64,000 bases of DNA, taken from the NCBI GenBank assembly GCA_965533275.1, contig CBESWG010000003.1, positions 111,778 through 175,777 of the forward strand, read 5' to 3'. The notes under the pieces were generated by a model, which was not told the origin of the DNA, ran no database searches, and worked only from the letters and a program-made list of their open reading frames with translations. Made by a program: the position numbers and the translations under genes. Shown one piece after another: positions 33,975-42,012 of the stretch. Each line of letters starts with the position of its first letter. Positions within the stretch are counted from its first letter, which is position 1. The DNA comes from JAUXEH01 sp965533275 (GTDB lineage: Bacteria > Acidobacteriota > Aminicenantia > Aminicenantales > Aminicenantaceae).

Positions 33975-34370
33975 ATGGAGATTCGAGTCGATTCAAAATC
34001 CGCCCTGCCGGTATACGAACAGGTGAAGAGGGCCATCAAGCTCGCCGTCCTGTCCGGAGACCTGGCCGAGAGGGATCGCCTGATGTCGATCCGGGAGCTG
34101 GCCCTGAAGCTCAGGGTCAATCCCAACACGATCATCAAGGTCTATTATCAGCTCGAGGTGGAGGGCTTCGTCTATTCCCGTCCCGGGGCCGGGTACTTTG
34201 TCCGGCTGGATCCCGACCGGGTCAAACAGGCAACCCGTGAGCTGTTCGAGCAGCTCACTGACGAGTATGTCTCACAAGCGGCACATTTGGGCTATCCTCT
34301 GAAAGAGGCCGCCGAGGAGATCGCCCGCAGGCGGTCCCGCAGCGAGCAGCCCAAAGCAAAAGGGGGATGA
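33975..34370 (+). CDS. GntR-family regulator, YtrA subfamily
   Basis: This is a 131-aa regulator with an N-terminal winged helix (PVYEQVKRAIKLAVLSGDL, LMSIRELALKLRVNPNTIIKVYYQLEVEGFVYSRPGAGYFV) and only a ~45-residue helical tail, the size typical of YtrA-type GntR proteins. These normally control adjacent ABC transporter genes. Here the following ATPase survives only as its first ~20 codons, so the regulator may have lost its main target. The ribosome site is weak. Confidence 0.9.
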   Translation: MEIRVDSKSALPVYEQVKRAIKLAVLSGDLAERDRLMSIRELALKLRVNPNTIIKVYYQLEVEGFVYSRPGAGYFVRLDPDRVKQATRELFEQLTDEYVSQAAHLGYPLKEAAEEIARRRSRSEQPKAKGG

Positions 34371-34373
34371 GAG

Positions 34374-34820
34374 ATGCTTAAGATCAGAGACCTTTCGTTC
34401 AATTACGGGAAGACCAACGTCTTCAGTGGCTTCGACCTGATCGTACTCTTTCTGGCTGCGGCATTCCTGAGTCTCCCGGTCGACTCGGTGATCATGGCTT
34501 TCCTCGGTGTTGGGATGCTCTATTTCCTCTTTCGGCTGGCCGCGAAGATGCTCTATCATCTCATGATCCACCTGTGGCGCGAGCACGGCTCTCCCTGCAA
34601 TCCCAGGAATGAGTTTTCCAGCTGGGCGATCGCCGCCCTACTTGTCCTCGTGCCACTGGGGATCGCCTTCTGGAAAACCTTCAAGAATTTCGACCTGAAA
34701 CCGATAAGGATGCAGCTCAAACCCTATCTTGTCATCGCCCTTCCCTGCCTCTTGGCTGTCCTGATTCTCGCTGCAATTTTCTATGAGACCTACTTCGGGC
34801 GGCTCCTGCGCGAGATGTGA
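34374..34820 (+). pseudogene. Chimera of an ABC ATPase start and a membrane-protein end
   Basis: The frame of 148 codons begins with MLKIRDLSFNYGKTNVFSGFDL, the typical first strand of an ABC ATPase before its Walker A motif. It then passes without a break into helices of an integral membrane protein (LIVLFLAAAFLSLPVDS, VIMAFLGVGMLYFLF, WAIAALLVLVPLGIAF, PYLVIALPCLLAVLILAAIF). Walker A, signature and Walker B are absent. The simplest reading is an in-frame deletion (junction near 34440) that removed most of the ATPase and the start of a permease. The hybrid might still be translated as a small membrane protein. Confidence 0.7.
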
Positions 34821-34968
34821 TCCCCCGTTTCTCACCCTATCCCGGAATATTTCCTGCCCTGCCTGCTTGGGAATTGCTTGGTGTCGGACCATGGAAACAT
34901 GCTGCTGACTGCTTTCTTCTTCCGCACGAGTCTGGAAGTTGACAAAATCGTATGCGATAGCCGACAAT

Positions 34969-35154
34969 ATGCCAGAATTGATAAAATATTTTCTCTCTGG
35001 TGTGTGTCTACTGGGCCTCGCTGCGCTGGTCTCGGCCCAGGATACGCTCATTGAGATCTCCTCACAGATCGCCGCCCGGGTCCGTTTGTACTTTGTGGGG
35101 ATGTTTGTCGGCAATCTCAGTCCCGACAAACAACACCAGAAATGCCAGAGGTGA
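34969..35154 (+). pseudogene. Short stub resembling the start of a VWFA-related protein
   Basis: A 61-codon frame with a signal peptide (FLSGVCLLGLAALVSAQ) followed by ARVRLYFVGMFVGNLS, which lines up with PVRVFHDGNFVDDLT of the intact neighbour at 35158, and then a stop. No ribosome site is visible. It is probably the remnant of another VWFA-type copy, though a small exported peptide cannot be excluded. Confidence 0.4.
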
Positions 35155-35157
35155 ATA

Positions 35158-36381
35158 GTGAAAAAAATCCTAGTGATTTTTATCTGTGTGCTGACCTGCA
35201 TTTCGCTGCTGGCCCAACAGAGCAGCCTGATCGAGTCCGTGTTTGTCCTCAACATCGAGATCCCGGTACGGGTGTTCCATGATGGGAACTTCGTCGATGA
35301 CCTGACATTAGCAGACTTCGAAATCCAGGAAAACGGCGTGAAGCAGAAGCTCGAGGCTGTGTACCTGGTTAAGAATAAGACGGTAGCCCGCAGGGATGAA
35401 AAGCGTATTTTTGACCCTGATACCTCCCGTACCTTTTACCTGTTTTTCGAGGTGCGGGAATACACCCAGCGCCTGCATGCGGCGATCCAGTTCTTCATGG
35501 AAAACGTATTCCTGCCTGAGGATGATCTGATCCTGATCTCTCCCGGCAGTACCTACCGCTTGAAGGACATCGCCATGGAGGCCCGGACAACGGAGGAGAT
35601 CCTGGAGGAGATCCGTGAACGGCTGCGCCCCGATGCCGTCCTCGGAAACTCGGAGTTCCGCGCTTCACTGGGCGACATGATCGAGATCAGCCGCGAGATG
35701 CGGTCGTTCTTCCAGACCCTGACCGGAGACCAGGAAGGGGAGATGGATTTGGGCGAATTGACCTACATGAAAAACAAACTCCTGGTGGACTATGTCGGCC
35801 TCACTACCCGCCTGCAAAACCTGCGCCAGGCGGATGAGCTCAGGCTCCTGGATCTGGCGCGCTACCTGGACACGCAGGATGGGCAGAACCTGGTGTTCAT
35901 GTTCTATGAAAAGAAACTCATCCCTCAGATCGACCCCTATCTGTGGGACCGACTCCTGAACATGCTCGATACAACTCAGTATACACAGTCCCTCGTCAAT
36001 CAGGCGATCAATTTCAATTCCAGGGAAGAGTACCTGGACCACAAGAAGATCGCGCAGGCTTTCGCGGATACTTCGACTTCCGTACACTTCTTGCATGTGT
36101 CTCCCATGCAGGCGAACGTCGCTGATTTGTCTATTCGGGAAGCCGGGAGCGAAACCTTCAAAGTGCTGGCCTCTATCTCCAATGCCACGGGCGGCTATGC
36201 CTCAAGTTCGGCCAATCCGGAAGTGCTTTTCAAAGCCGCGCTCGCAGCCTCTGAAAACTATTATCTGCTTTACTACACGCCTAAGAACTACACCGGAGAC
36301 GGGAAGTTCAAGTACGTCACTGTGGATGTCAAGCGCCAGGGATGCAAGGTCACACACCGTATGGGTTATTTCGCGAATTGA
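35158..36381 (+). CDS. VWFA-related secreted protein (Acidobacteria-type), intact copy
   Basis: The GTG start at 35158 follows GAGG at a suitable distance; the product is 407 aa with a signal peptide ending SLLAQ. It has the typical opening IEIPVRVFHDGNFVDDLTLADFEIQENG and the C-terminal ENYYLLYYTPKNYTGDGKFKYVTVDVKRQG of the VWFA-related family of Acidobacteriota (TIGR03436-like). The metal-binding D-x-S-x-S of VWFA domains is not seen where expected: the strand reads FYLFFEVREYTQRL. Function is unknown, probably extracytoplasmic binding. Two damaged relatives lie just upstream. Confidence 0.85.
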   Translation: MKKILVIFICVLTCISLLAQQSSLIESVFVLNIEIPVRVFHDGNFVDDLTLADFEIQENGVKQKLEAVYLVKNKTVARRDEKRIFDPDTSRTFYLFFEVREYTQRLHAAIQFFMENVFLPEDDLILISPGSTYRLKDIAMEARTTEEILEEIRERLRPDAVLGNSEFRASLGDMIEISREMRSFFQTLTGDQEGEMDLGELTYMKNKLLVDYVGLTTRLQNLRQADELRLLDLARYLDTQDGQNLVFMFYEKKLIPQIDPYLWDRLLNMLDTTQYTQSLVNQAINFNSREEYLDHKKIAQAFADTSTSVHFLHVSPMQANVADLSIREAGSETFKVLASISNATGGYASSSANPEVLFKAALAASENYYLLYYTPKNYTGDGKFKYVTVDVKRQGCKVTHRMGYFAN

Positions 36382-36390
36382 AGAAATGAA

Positions 36391-36432
36391 GGGGCATACA
36401 TCATCGGTCCCCCTTCCCGTATAACATGCCCC
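36391..36432. repeat. Inverted repeat after the VWFA gene
   Basis: GGGGCAT (36391-36397) and ATGCCCC (36426-36432) form a perfect 7-bp stem with a 28-base loop, starting ten bases after the stop at 36381. There is no T-run. It may mark the mRNA end. Confidence 0.3.
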
Positions 36433-36570
36433 ATGGCCCCGATTCTTACAACATATCGCACTGGGACGATGTCCACCCCCCCATCGAGTGCTTGACCACT
36501 CCAGGGAATATTTTATTCCCCGCGGTGTATTGAATGTGGATACGGAAAACATGGATGGAGCGGGGAACGC

Positions 36571-37737
36571 ATGAGTTCAAGATTCGTGTGCCATTCTATC
36601 GCCTTCCCCGTGGTCCTGTTCGTCATGATGAGCTCCTGCGTCCACCAGCAGGCCGGCTGGGAGGGGAGCGTTGCCGATGAAAACGGGGTAACCCTCATAT
36701 GCAATCCCTCCACGCCGCGCAGCCTGGGCCCCCTTGTGATGCTCCGGGAACAGTTCGCGCTCCAAGAATCGGACAGATCCCTGCTAGGTCGAGGCCTGTC
36801 CCGTTTCCGAGATTTTGCTGTGGACTCCTCGGGAAACCTGTTCCTGCTGACACAACATGCGGAGAAGGATTTTGTGTTCAAATTCGACGGCCGTGGTCGA
36901 TTCCAAAAATCATTCATACGCAGAGGCCAGGGACCGGGCGAGCTGCAGGTCGCGCACAGGATCCGGATCAATGCCCGAGACGAGCTAACCCTGCGCGATC
37001 CAACCCGTGAGGTACTGTTGGTCTATAACACGGACGGGAGTTTCCTTGAGGAGGTCTCACTCCCTCCCGGAGTGCGTCACATCGACCGGCTCCCCGGCGA
37101 CCGCTATCTCATCTCCCGGTCCCTTTCAAGGCCCGGGGCAGCTGGAACACGATCCCTGTCCATACTCCTGTGCGACGGGAGCCTGAACGAGATCAAGGAA
37201 CTGTGCCGGTATGATCTGGCCGACAAGGACTACCATGACGGCCGCATCGAAGGCCGGATCGATGCCTTCTACTGGACCGTGGACGGGGACAGGATATTTG
37301 TCGGAACAGATATGCAGGGCTACGAGATCCTGGTCTTCGACCTGGCCGGAACCCTCCTCCGCAGGATCCGGAAAGATTACCTCCCTGTCCCTTATCCCGA
37401 CCCGTACAAACGGTCTTTTCGGGAGGCCTGGAAAAAATTCCCTCAGGTCGGCATCCGCTTCCCTCAGCACCTGCCGCCCTTCCATTCCCATTTCACGGAT
37501 GAGGAGGGCCGTCTCTTCGTCCAGACGTTCGAACCGGGGCCGGAACCGGGCTCCTGGATGCATGATATTTTCGATGCCGAGGGCATCCTCATCGGCCGCC
37601 AGGATCTTCAGATCGCATGGCGAGGGGGTTCACTCGGCCTCTACGCTCACGCCCTGGTCAGAGCCGGCCGCCTGTACTGCCTCCAGGCCAGAGAGGGCGG
37701 ATATCATGCCCTGGTGGTTTATCTCATGGTCACATAG
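36571..37737 (+). CDS. Six-bladed beta-propeller lipoprotein, copy 1
   Basis: The 388-residue product has a lipoprotein signal (VVLFVMMSSC, Cys at residue 23). The mature part opens with VTLICNPSTPRSLGPLVM and shows propeller blades: FRDFAVDSSGNLFLL, VFKFDGRGRFQKSFIRRGQGPGEL, LLVYNTDGSFLEEV and YEILVFDLAGTLLRRI. The R-x-G-x-G-P-G-E motif marks the 6-bladed propeller group common in Bacteroidota and Acidobacteriota. It is probably a periplasmic-side binding protein. The next gene is a clear paralogue in tandem. Confidence 0.85.
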   Translation: MSSRFVCHSIAFPVVLFVMMSSCVHQQAGWEGSVADENGVTLICNPSTPRSLGPLVMLREQFALQESDRSLLGRGLSRFRDFAVDSSGNLFLLTQHAEKDFVFKFDGRGRFQKSFIRRGQGPGELQVAHRIRINARDELTLRDPTREVLLVYNTDGSFLEEVSLPPGVRHIDRLPGDRYLISRSLSRPGAAGTRSLSILLCDGSLNEIKELCRYDLADKDYHDGRIEGRIDAFYWTVDGDRIFVGTDMQGYEILVFDLAGTLLRRIRKDYLPVPYPDPYKRSFREAWKKFPQVGIRFPQHLPPFHSHFTDEEGRLFVQTFEPGPEPGSWMHDIFDAEGILIGRQDLQIAWRGGSLGLYAHALVRAGRLYCLQAREGGYHALVVYLMVT

Positions 37738-37824
37738 TGGTAGAATTCTCCGGTACGCGGTTCAAACCCGACGTCAACCTTTGGGATCTGTGCCGCGTCT
37801 GAATCAACTGGAGGGCTCCTCAAA

Positions 37825-38976
37825 ATGAGATATGTCTCCCTGTTTGTTTTCGTCCTGTTCCTACTGGCTGCTGCCTGTGCTCCCGATGCCGCATCAGAGG
37901 CCCGGATCGAGACCGTCGACGGCGTGGAATGGATCCACAATCCAGCCACACCCCGGTTTCCGGGGCGATCCCTGTTGCTGGAAGAAAACCTCGCGCTCGA
38001 GGGCCGCGGAGCCGACGGCGCCATCATCCTCTTCCGGCCCTCCCGGTTCCTGGTCGGCTCCGAGGGCGAGTTCTATGTCCTCGATTTCGAAGACCAAGCC
38101 GTCAAGGTTTTTGACCACACCGGTGTGTTTCTCCGTTCCTTCGGCGGGAAAGGCGAAGGGCCGGGCGAGTTCCAGAACGTCATCGACATGGACGTCCTTT
38201 CAGACGGCCGCTTCATCTTCCTCGATACTGCCGCCCGCAGGACCAGCCTCTTCGATCCCGAGGGGGTGTTTTTGAACAGCCACCAGTGGCGCGGATTCCG
38301 CATGGACATCCTGCTCCCCGGGGCGGATTCTTACATCGTGGATGAGACCGTCTTCATGCAGCCCCCGCAGTATACGGTCAAGAAGGTCGACCTCACTGGC
38401 GGCGAAGTCCTCTCGCTGGGTGAGTTCACTCCCCTCGGGATTCGGATCGTGAGGGAGGGGGATACAACCTACTCGCTCGTGATCCCGGCTCTCCCCTCAT
38501 CCAAATTCGCCTCCGATCCGGTGCGCCAGCGCCTGTATCACTGCCTGAATGAGGAATACCTCATCGAGGTCTTCGATGCCGACGGGAACATGTTCCGCAA
38601 GATCCAGCGGCCCTATTCGCCGGTGCCCTTCACTCAGGAGGACGCCGAAGAATTCTACGCCTCACACGACCGCAACACTGACAAGATGTACGGGAAACTG
38701 GCCCGCCAGGTGGAGCTCCCCCACGTCAAGACAGTGACGGATCTCATGCGAGTGGATGATGGCGGAAACCTTTGGGTCCAGACTCATGAGACCAACGGGG
38801 AAGGCGGCCGTGAACTCAAAGCTTACGATATTTTCGATCCTGACGGCAGGTATGCCAGCAGGGTGTGGCTGGATGTGGTTCCCTCGCAGATAATCGGGGA
38901 GCTGATGTACTGCCTGGAGGCAGACGACGAAGGGTTCCGGACCGTGAAGCGGTATCGAATGGTCTGGTCAGACTGA
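37825..38976 (+). CDS. Six-bladed beta-propeller lipoprotein, copy 2
   Basis: The 383-residue product has a canonical lipobox LLAAAC and opens with VEWIHNPATPRFPGRSLLLEE, parallel to copy 1. Blade motifs are FLVGSEGEFYVLDFEDQAVKVFDHTG, SFGGKGEGPGEFQNVI, RRTSLFDPEGVF and EYLIEVFDADGNMFRKI. GGAGG lies ten bases before the ATG. The two copies lie 87 bases apart on the same strand and likely arose by tandem duplication. Confidence 0.85.
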   Translation: MRYVSLFVFVLFLLAAACAPDAASEARIETVDGVEWIHNPATPRFPGRSLLLEENLALEGRGADGAIILFRPSRFLVGSEGEFYVLDFEDQAVKVFDHTGVFLRSFGGKGEGPGEFQNVIDMDVLSDGRFIFLDTAARRTSLFDPEGVFLNSHQWRGFRMDILLPGADSYIVDETVFMQPPQYTVKKVDLTGGEVLSLGEFTPLGIRIVREGDTTYSLVIPALPSSKFASDPVRQRLYHCLNEEYLIEVFDADGNMFRKIQRPYSPVPFTQEDAEEFYASHDRNTDKMYGKLARQVELPHVKTVTDLMRVDDGGNLWVQTHETNGEGGRELKAYDIFDPDGRYASRVWLDVVPSQIIGELMYCLEADDEGFRTVKRYRMVWSD

Positions 38977-38986
38977 GAGCCCTTCC

Positions 38987-39322
38987 CTATAAAATGCCTA
39001 CCTGCTGCTTGAAGTTCAGGATCTTCTTTTCGAGCTCTGCGACCTTCCCCAGGCTGCTCTCGTCCTGGAAGGTGGGCTTCAGGTTTTTAAGCTCATTCTC
39101 GATGCGGCGGACCCTGCGGATAGCCTGATCCGCATCTGCGGTGCTGTCCAGGCCCGTGGAGCCGGCCATCCTCTCGGCGCCGAGAAGGCTCCGCGAGGCC
39201 TCGTCGAATCTCTTTTCCAGATCGTTAATGATCTTTTCCTCGTCTGTCATGGGGACGTAGAGATAGGTATAGGCAAAGTATCCTGCGGCCACCAGGATGA
39301 GTATTGCGATCAGTCCTTTCAT
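38987..39322 (-). CDS. Small membrane-anchored coiled-coil protein
   Basis: The 111-residue product has one N-terminal membrane helix (MKGLIAILILVAAGYFAYTYLYV) and a ~85-residue charged helical part with coiled-coil character (EEKIINDLEKRFDEASRSLLG, RRVRRIENELKNLKPTF, LGKVAELEKKILNFKQQ). GGGGAG precedes the ATG. No family was recognised. It is convergent with the propeller lipoprotein genes and stands alone. Confidence 0.7.
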   Translation of the reverse strand: MKGLIAILILVAAGYFAYTYLYVPMTDEEKIINDLEKRFDEASRSLLGAERMAGSTGLDSTADADQAIRRVRRIENELKNLKPTFQDESSLGKVAELEKKILNFKQQVGIL

Positions 39323-39504
39323 GATTTTCTCCCCTCCATTTAGTCAGCTTGAACCTGTCCAGATTGATTATAGGAAAGTCATTCAAAAAAGACCAGAGCG
39401 ATCTGAGTGCAATATCCTTCTCATTCACCCGACTCAATGGAATGATGCCCGCATCTTTGCATAAGAAAACAATCCAGGTACAATAGATGATCCAAGAAAA
39501 CACC

Positions 39505-40041
39505 ATGATGAGAGTTGCAAGAGTGATACTGGCTGCAGTCACAGTTGTACTGCTGGCAGGGTCGGCGGCTTGCGGCAAGGATCCTACACCCACCCAACCC
39601 GAAGTACCTGATTTGACTCCCTCCCAGCCTGCCATCTCGTTCGCCTGCAGCCCGACCTCGGGAAGCAAAGACGCGGTCGTGACGGTCACCGTGTCCATCC
39701 AGCACAACGCACAGGAAGTCGGGGTTTTTGGGATGGACCTGACCTTCCCCCCCAAGATGCTCGCCTATGCCGCTGTGTCCAAGGGAGGCCTGACCGGGAA
39801 CTGGGCCGCCGTGGACGGGAACGAAGTCAGTGCCGGTAACCTGAAGATCGGGGGATTCAAGGGTTCGGGTACGGCGGTCGCGAAAAATAGCAGTGGATCC
39901 ATCGTAGTGATCTCCTTCACCGTGGACGGCACGCAGCTGAGCAATGGCCAACAGGGCCAGGTCTGCATCAAGAATTACACGGACGACATCGTGGGTATCC
40001 CTCCGGAACCGGTCTGTACTTCCTTTACCCTGACGAAATAG
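39505..40041 (+). CDS. Cohesin-domain-like exported (lipo)protein
   Basis: From ATG 39505 the product is 178 aa; an ATG at 39487 would add six residues. The N-terminus is a signal with a Cys after LLAGSAAC, then a Pro/Thr-rich linker (KDPTPTQPEVPDLTPSQP). The following ~130 residues match the cohesin-like beta-sandwich: VTVTVSIQHNAQEVGVFGMDLTFPPKMLAYAAVSKG ... GSIVVISFTVDG. In this phylum such single domains are usually not part of a cellulosome. No dockerin gene is seen in the window. Confidence 0.7.
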   Translation: MMRVARVILAAVTVVLLAGSAACGKDPTPTQPEVPDLTPSQPAISFACSPTSGSKDAVVTVTVSIQHNAQEVGVFGMDLTFPPKMLAYAAVSKGGLTGNWAAVDGNEVSAGNLKIGGFKGSGTAVAKNSSGSIVVISFTVDGTQLSNGQQGQVCIKNYTDDIVGIPPEPVCTSFTLTK

Positions 40042-40131
40042 CTCCTCGCGGAAAAGGCTTGCCAAGACGCCCCGAATCATCAATAATATTCCCCAGGTAC
40101 ACTCCGATCCTGATTTTATCGAGGCTGAACC

Positions 40132-40473
40132 ATGGAAATTACAGTTCGTGAAAAGGACGATGTCGCTATCCTGGATCTGAAAGGTGAGATAAGGCTGAGC
40201 GAACATCCGGAACCCGTACTGCGGGACCATGTCAAGCGAGAGATGGAAAAGGGCAAGCGCAAGCTCCTTCTCAACTTTGCCGATCTGGAATTTATCGACA
40301 GTTCCGGTATCGGAGAACTCGTGAGCAGCTATGTCTCGGTCAAGAATGCCGGCGGCAAACTGCGGATCGCCCGCGTGCCCGACAAGATCATGCTCATCCT
40401 TGAGTACACCAGCCTGGGAAATATCATCGAGGTTTTCGAGGATGAGACTTCCGCACTCGAGGATTTTAGCTAA
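40132..40473 (+). CDS. STAS-domain anti-sigma-factor antagonist
   Basis: The 113-residue product has the SpoIIAA/RsbV fold with the phosphorylatable serine in EFIDSSGIGELVSSY. GAGG lies seven bases before the ATG. No partner anti-sigma kinase or phosphatase gene is adjacent. It probably takes part in a partner-switching stress circuit. It is followed by glgA after 93 bases. Confidence 0.92.
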   Translation: MEITVREKDDVAILDLKGEIRLSEHPEPVLRDHVKREMEKGKRKLLLNFADLEFIDSSGIGELVSSYVSVKNAGGKLRIARVPDKIMLILEYTSLGNIIEVFEDETSALEDFS

Positions 40474-40526
40474 ATTCCCCTACTCCTTCCCTCCCTTCGG
40501 GCCAGGATTTTTTCCCTCGCCTGGTA

Positions 40527-40532
40527 TATAAT
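40527..40532 (+). promoter_or_regulatory. Candidate -10 box (TATAAT) before the glycogen operon
   Basis: A consensus TATAAT lies 34 bases before the glgA ATG (40567). No recognisable -35 hexamer is placed 16-18 bases upstream, so an activator or an alternative factor may be needed. CAGGA lies about nine bases before the start codon. Confidence 0.4.
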
Positions 40533-40566
40533 ACTGTGTTTCATGCGCTATGATACAGGATTTTAA

Positions 40567-42012
40567 ATGAAACTGCTCTATGTCACGTCGGAGGCCGCCC
40601 CCTACTCCAAGACCGGGGGATTGGCGGACGTCTCTGCCGGGCTGCCCGCAGCCCTGGCCGATCTCGGCGTGCAGGTGAAGGTGGTCACGCCGTTCTATCG
40701 AACCGTTGCGGAAGGTGCCCATCCCCTTGCTGTGCTGAAGAGCGAACTGGCCGTGAGCTTCCTTGACAGGGATCTACGCAGCCGGGTCCATGTCCACCGA
40801 CACCGCCCCGAACTCAGCTATTATTTTATCGACCGTGACGAATTTTTCGACCGGTCGTTCCTCTATGGCACTCCCCGAGGAGACTATTTCGACAATGCAG
40901 AGCGATACATTTATTTCAGCCGGGCCGCCCTGGCCGTTTGTCGGCTGCTCAGGTTTAAGCCGGACCTCATTCACTGCCATGACTGGCAGGCGGCACTCAT
41001 CCCGGCTCTTCTGAAGCACTCCTTGGAAAACCGGTCGATCTGGTTGAAAGCCCGTTCCCTGCTCACCATCCACAACCTGGCCTACCAAGGTGTATTTTCC
41101 CAGGAATTTATGCCGCTCAGCGGGCTTCCTCCCGAACTGTTTACCATGGAGGGAGTGGAATTCTACGGACAGATGAGCTTCTTGAAAGCCGGGATCGTAT
41201 TCGCCGACCGCATCACGACGGTGAGCAGGACCTATGCAAAGGAGATCTGTACGCCCGAATTCGGCTACGGCCTCGATGGCGTGCTGAGGAATCACAAGCC
41301 CCGATTGTCCGGCATCCTCAACGGAGTGGATTACTCCAGTTGGGACCCGGCGATCGATCCCCATCTCGCCTGCAATTACAGCCGTTCGGATCTATCGGGG
41401 AAACCACTCTGCAAGCGGGAGCTCCGAAAGATCTTCGGGCTGACCGGACTCCCGGACAGCCCTCTGATCGGGATGGTCGCCCGTCTGGTGGAGCAGAAGG
41501 GACTGGACATCATCCTGGAAGCCATGGAGGGGATACTCAAGACCGGAGCCGACCTGGTGATCCTGGGATCGGGAGAGGACCGCTACCATCAGGAACTGAG
41601 GGCACTGGCCAGAAGGCACAAGGGGCGCATCGGGGTTCGGATCGGGTTCGACACAGCTCTGGCACATAAGATCGAGGCCGGGGCGGATGTCTTCCTCATG
41701 CCGTCCCGCTACGAACCCTGCGGCCTCAACCAGATGTACAGCCTCAAGTATGGGACCATCCCGCTGGTGCGAAGTACGGGAGGGCTGGAGGACACCGTCC
41801 GTGAATTCGATCCCGCAACCGGGCGCGGAAACGGCTTCAAGTTCAAGGCGTACTCGGCCAGCGCCCTGATCTCCTGCGTGCGCAGGGCGACCGCTCTCTA
41901 CAAAAGGAAGGACCGGTGGGGTATTCTCATCAAGAATGCCATGCGGGCCGATTTTTCCTGGGAAACGGCGGCGCGCAAGTATCTCAGCCTCTATGAGAGG
42001 ATGCTGGGATGA
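40567..42012 (+). CDS. glgA: Glycogen synthase (GT5)
   Basis: The 481-residue product elongates alpha-1,4-glucan from ADP-glucose. The donor-site motif KTGGLADV begins at Lys15, and the C-terminal domain has MPSRYEPCGLNQMYSLKYGTIP and STGGLEDTV. Length is as expected for bacterial GlgA. The stop overlaps the glgB start by four bases. It heads a four-gene plus-strand operon glgA-glgB-GH57-malQ. Confidence 0.96.
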   Translation: MKLLYVTSEAAPYSKTGGLADVSAGLPAALADLGVQVKVVTPFYRTVAEGAHPLAVLKSELAVSFLDRDLRSRVHVHRHRPELSYYFIDRDEFFDRSFLYGTPRGDYFDNAERYIYFSRAALAVCRLLRFKPDLIHCHDWQAALIPALLKHSLENRSIWLKARSLLTIHNLAYQGVFSQEFMPLSGLPPELFTMEGVEFYGQMSFLKAGIVFADRITTVSRTYAKEICTPEFGYGLDGVLRNHKPRLSGILNGVDYSSWDPAIDPHLACNYSRSDLSGKPLCKRELRKIFGLTGLPDSPLIGMVARLVEQKGLDIILEAMEGILKTGADLVILGSGEDRYHQELRALARRHKGRIGVRIGFDTALAHKIEAGADVFLMPSRYEPCGLNQMYSLKYGTIPLVRSTGGLEDTVREFDPATGRGNGFKFKAYSASALISCVRRATALYKRKDRWGILIKNAMRADFSWETAARKYLSLYERMLG

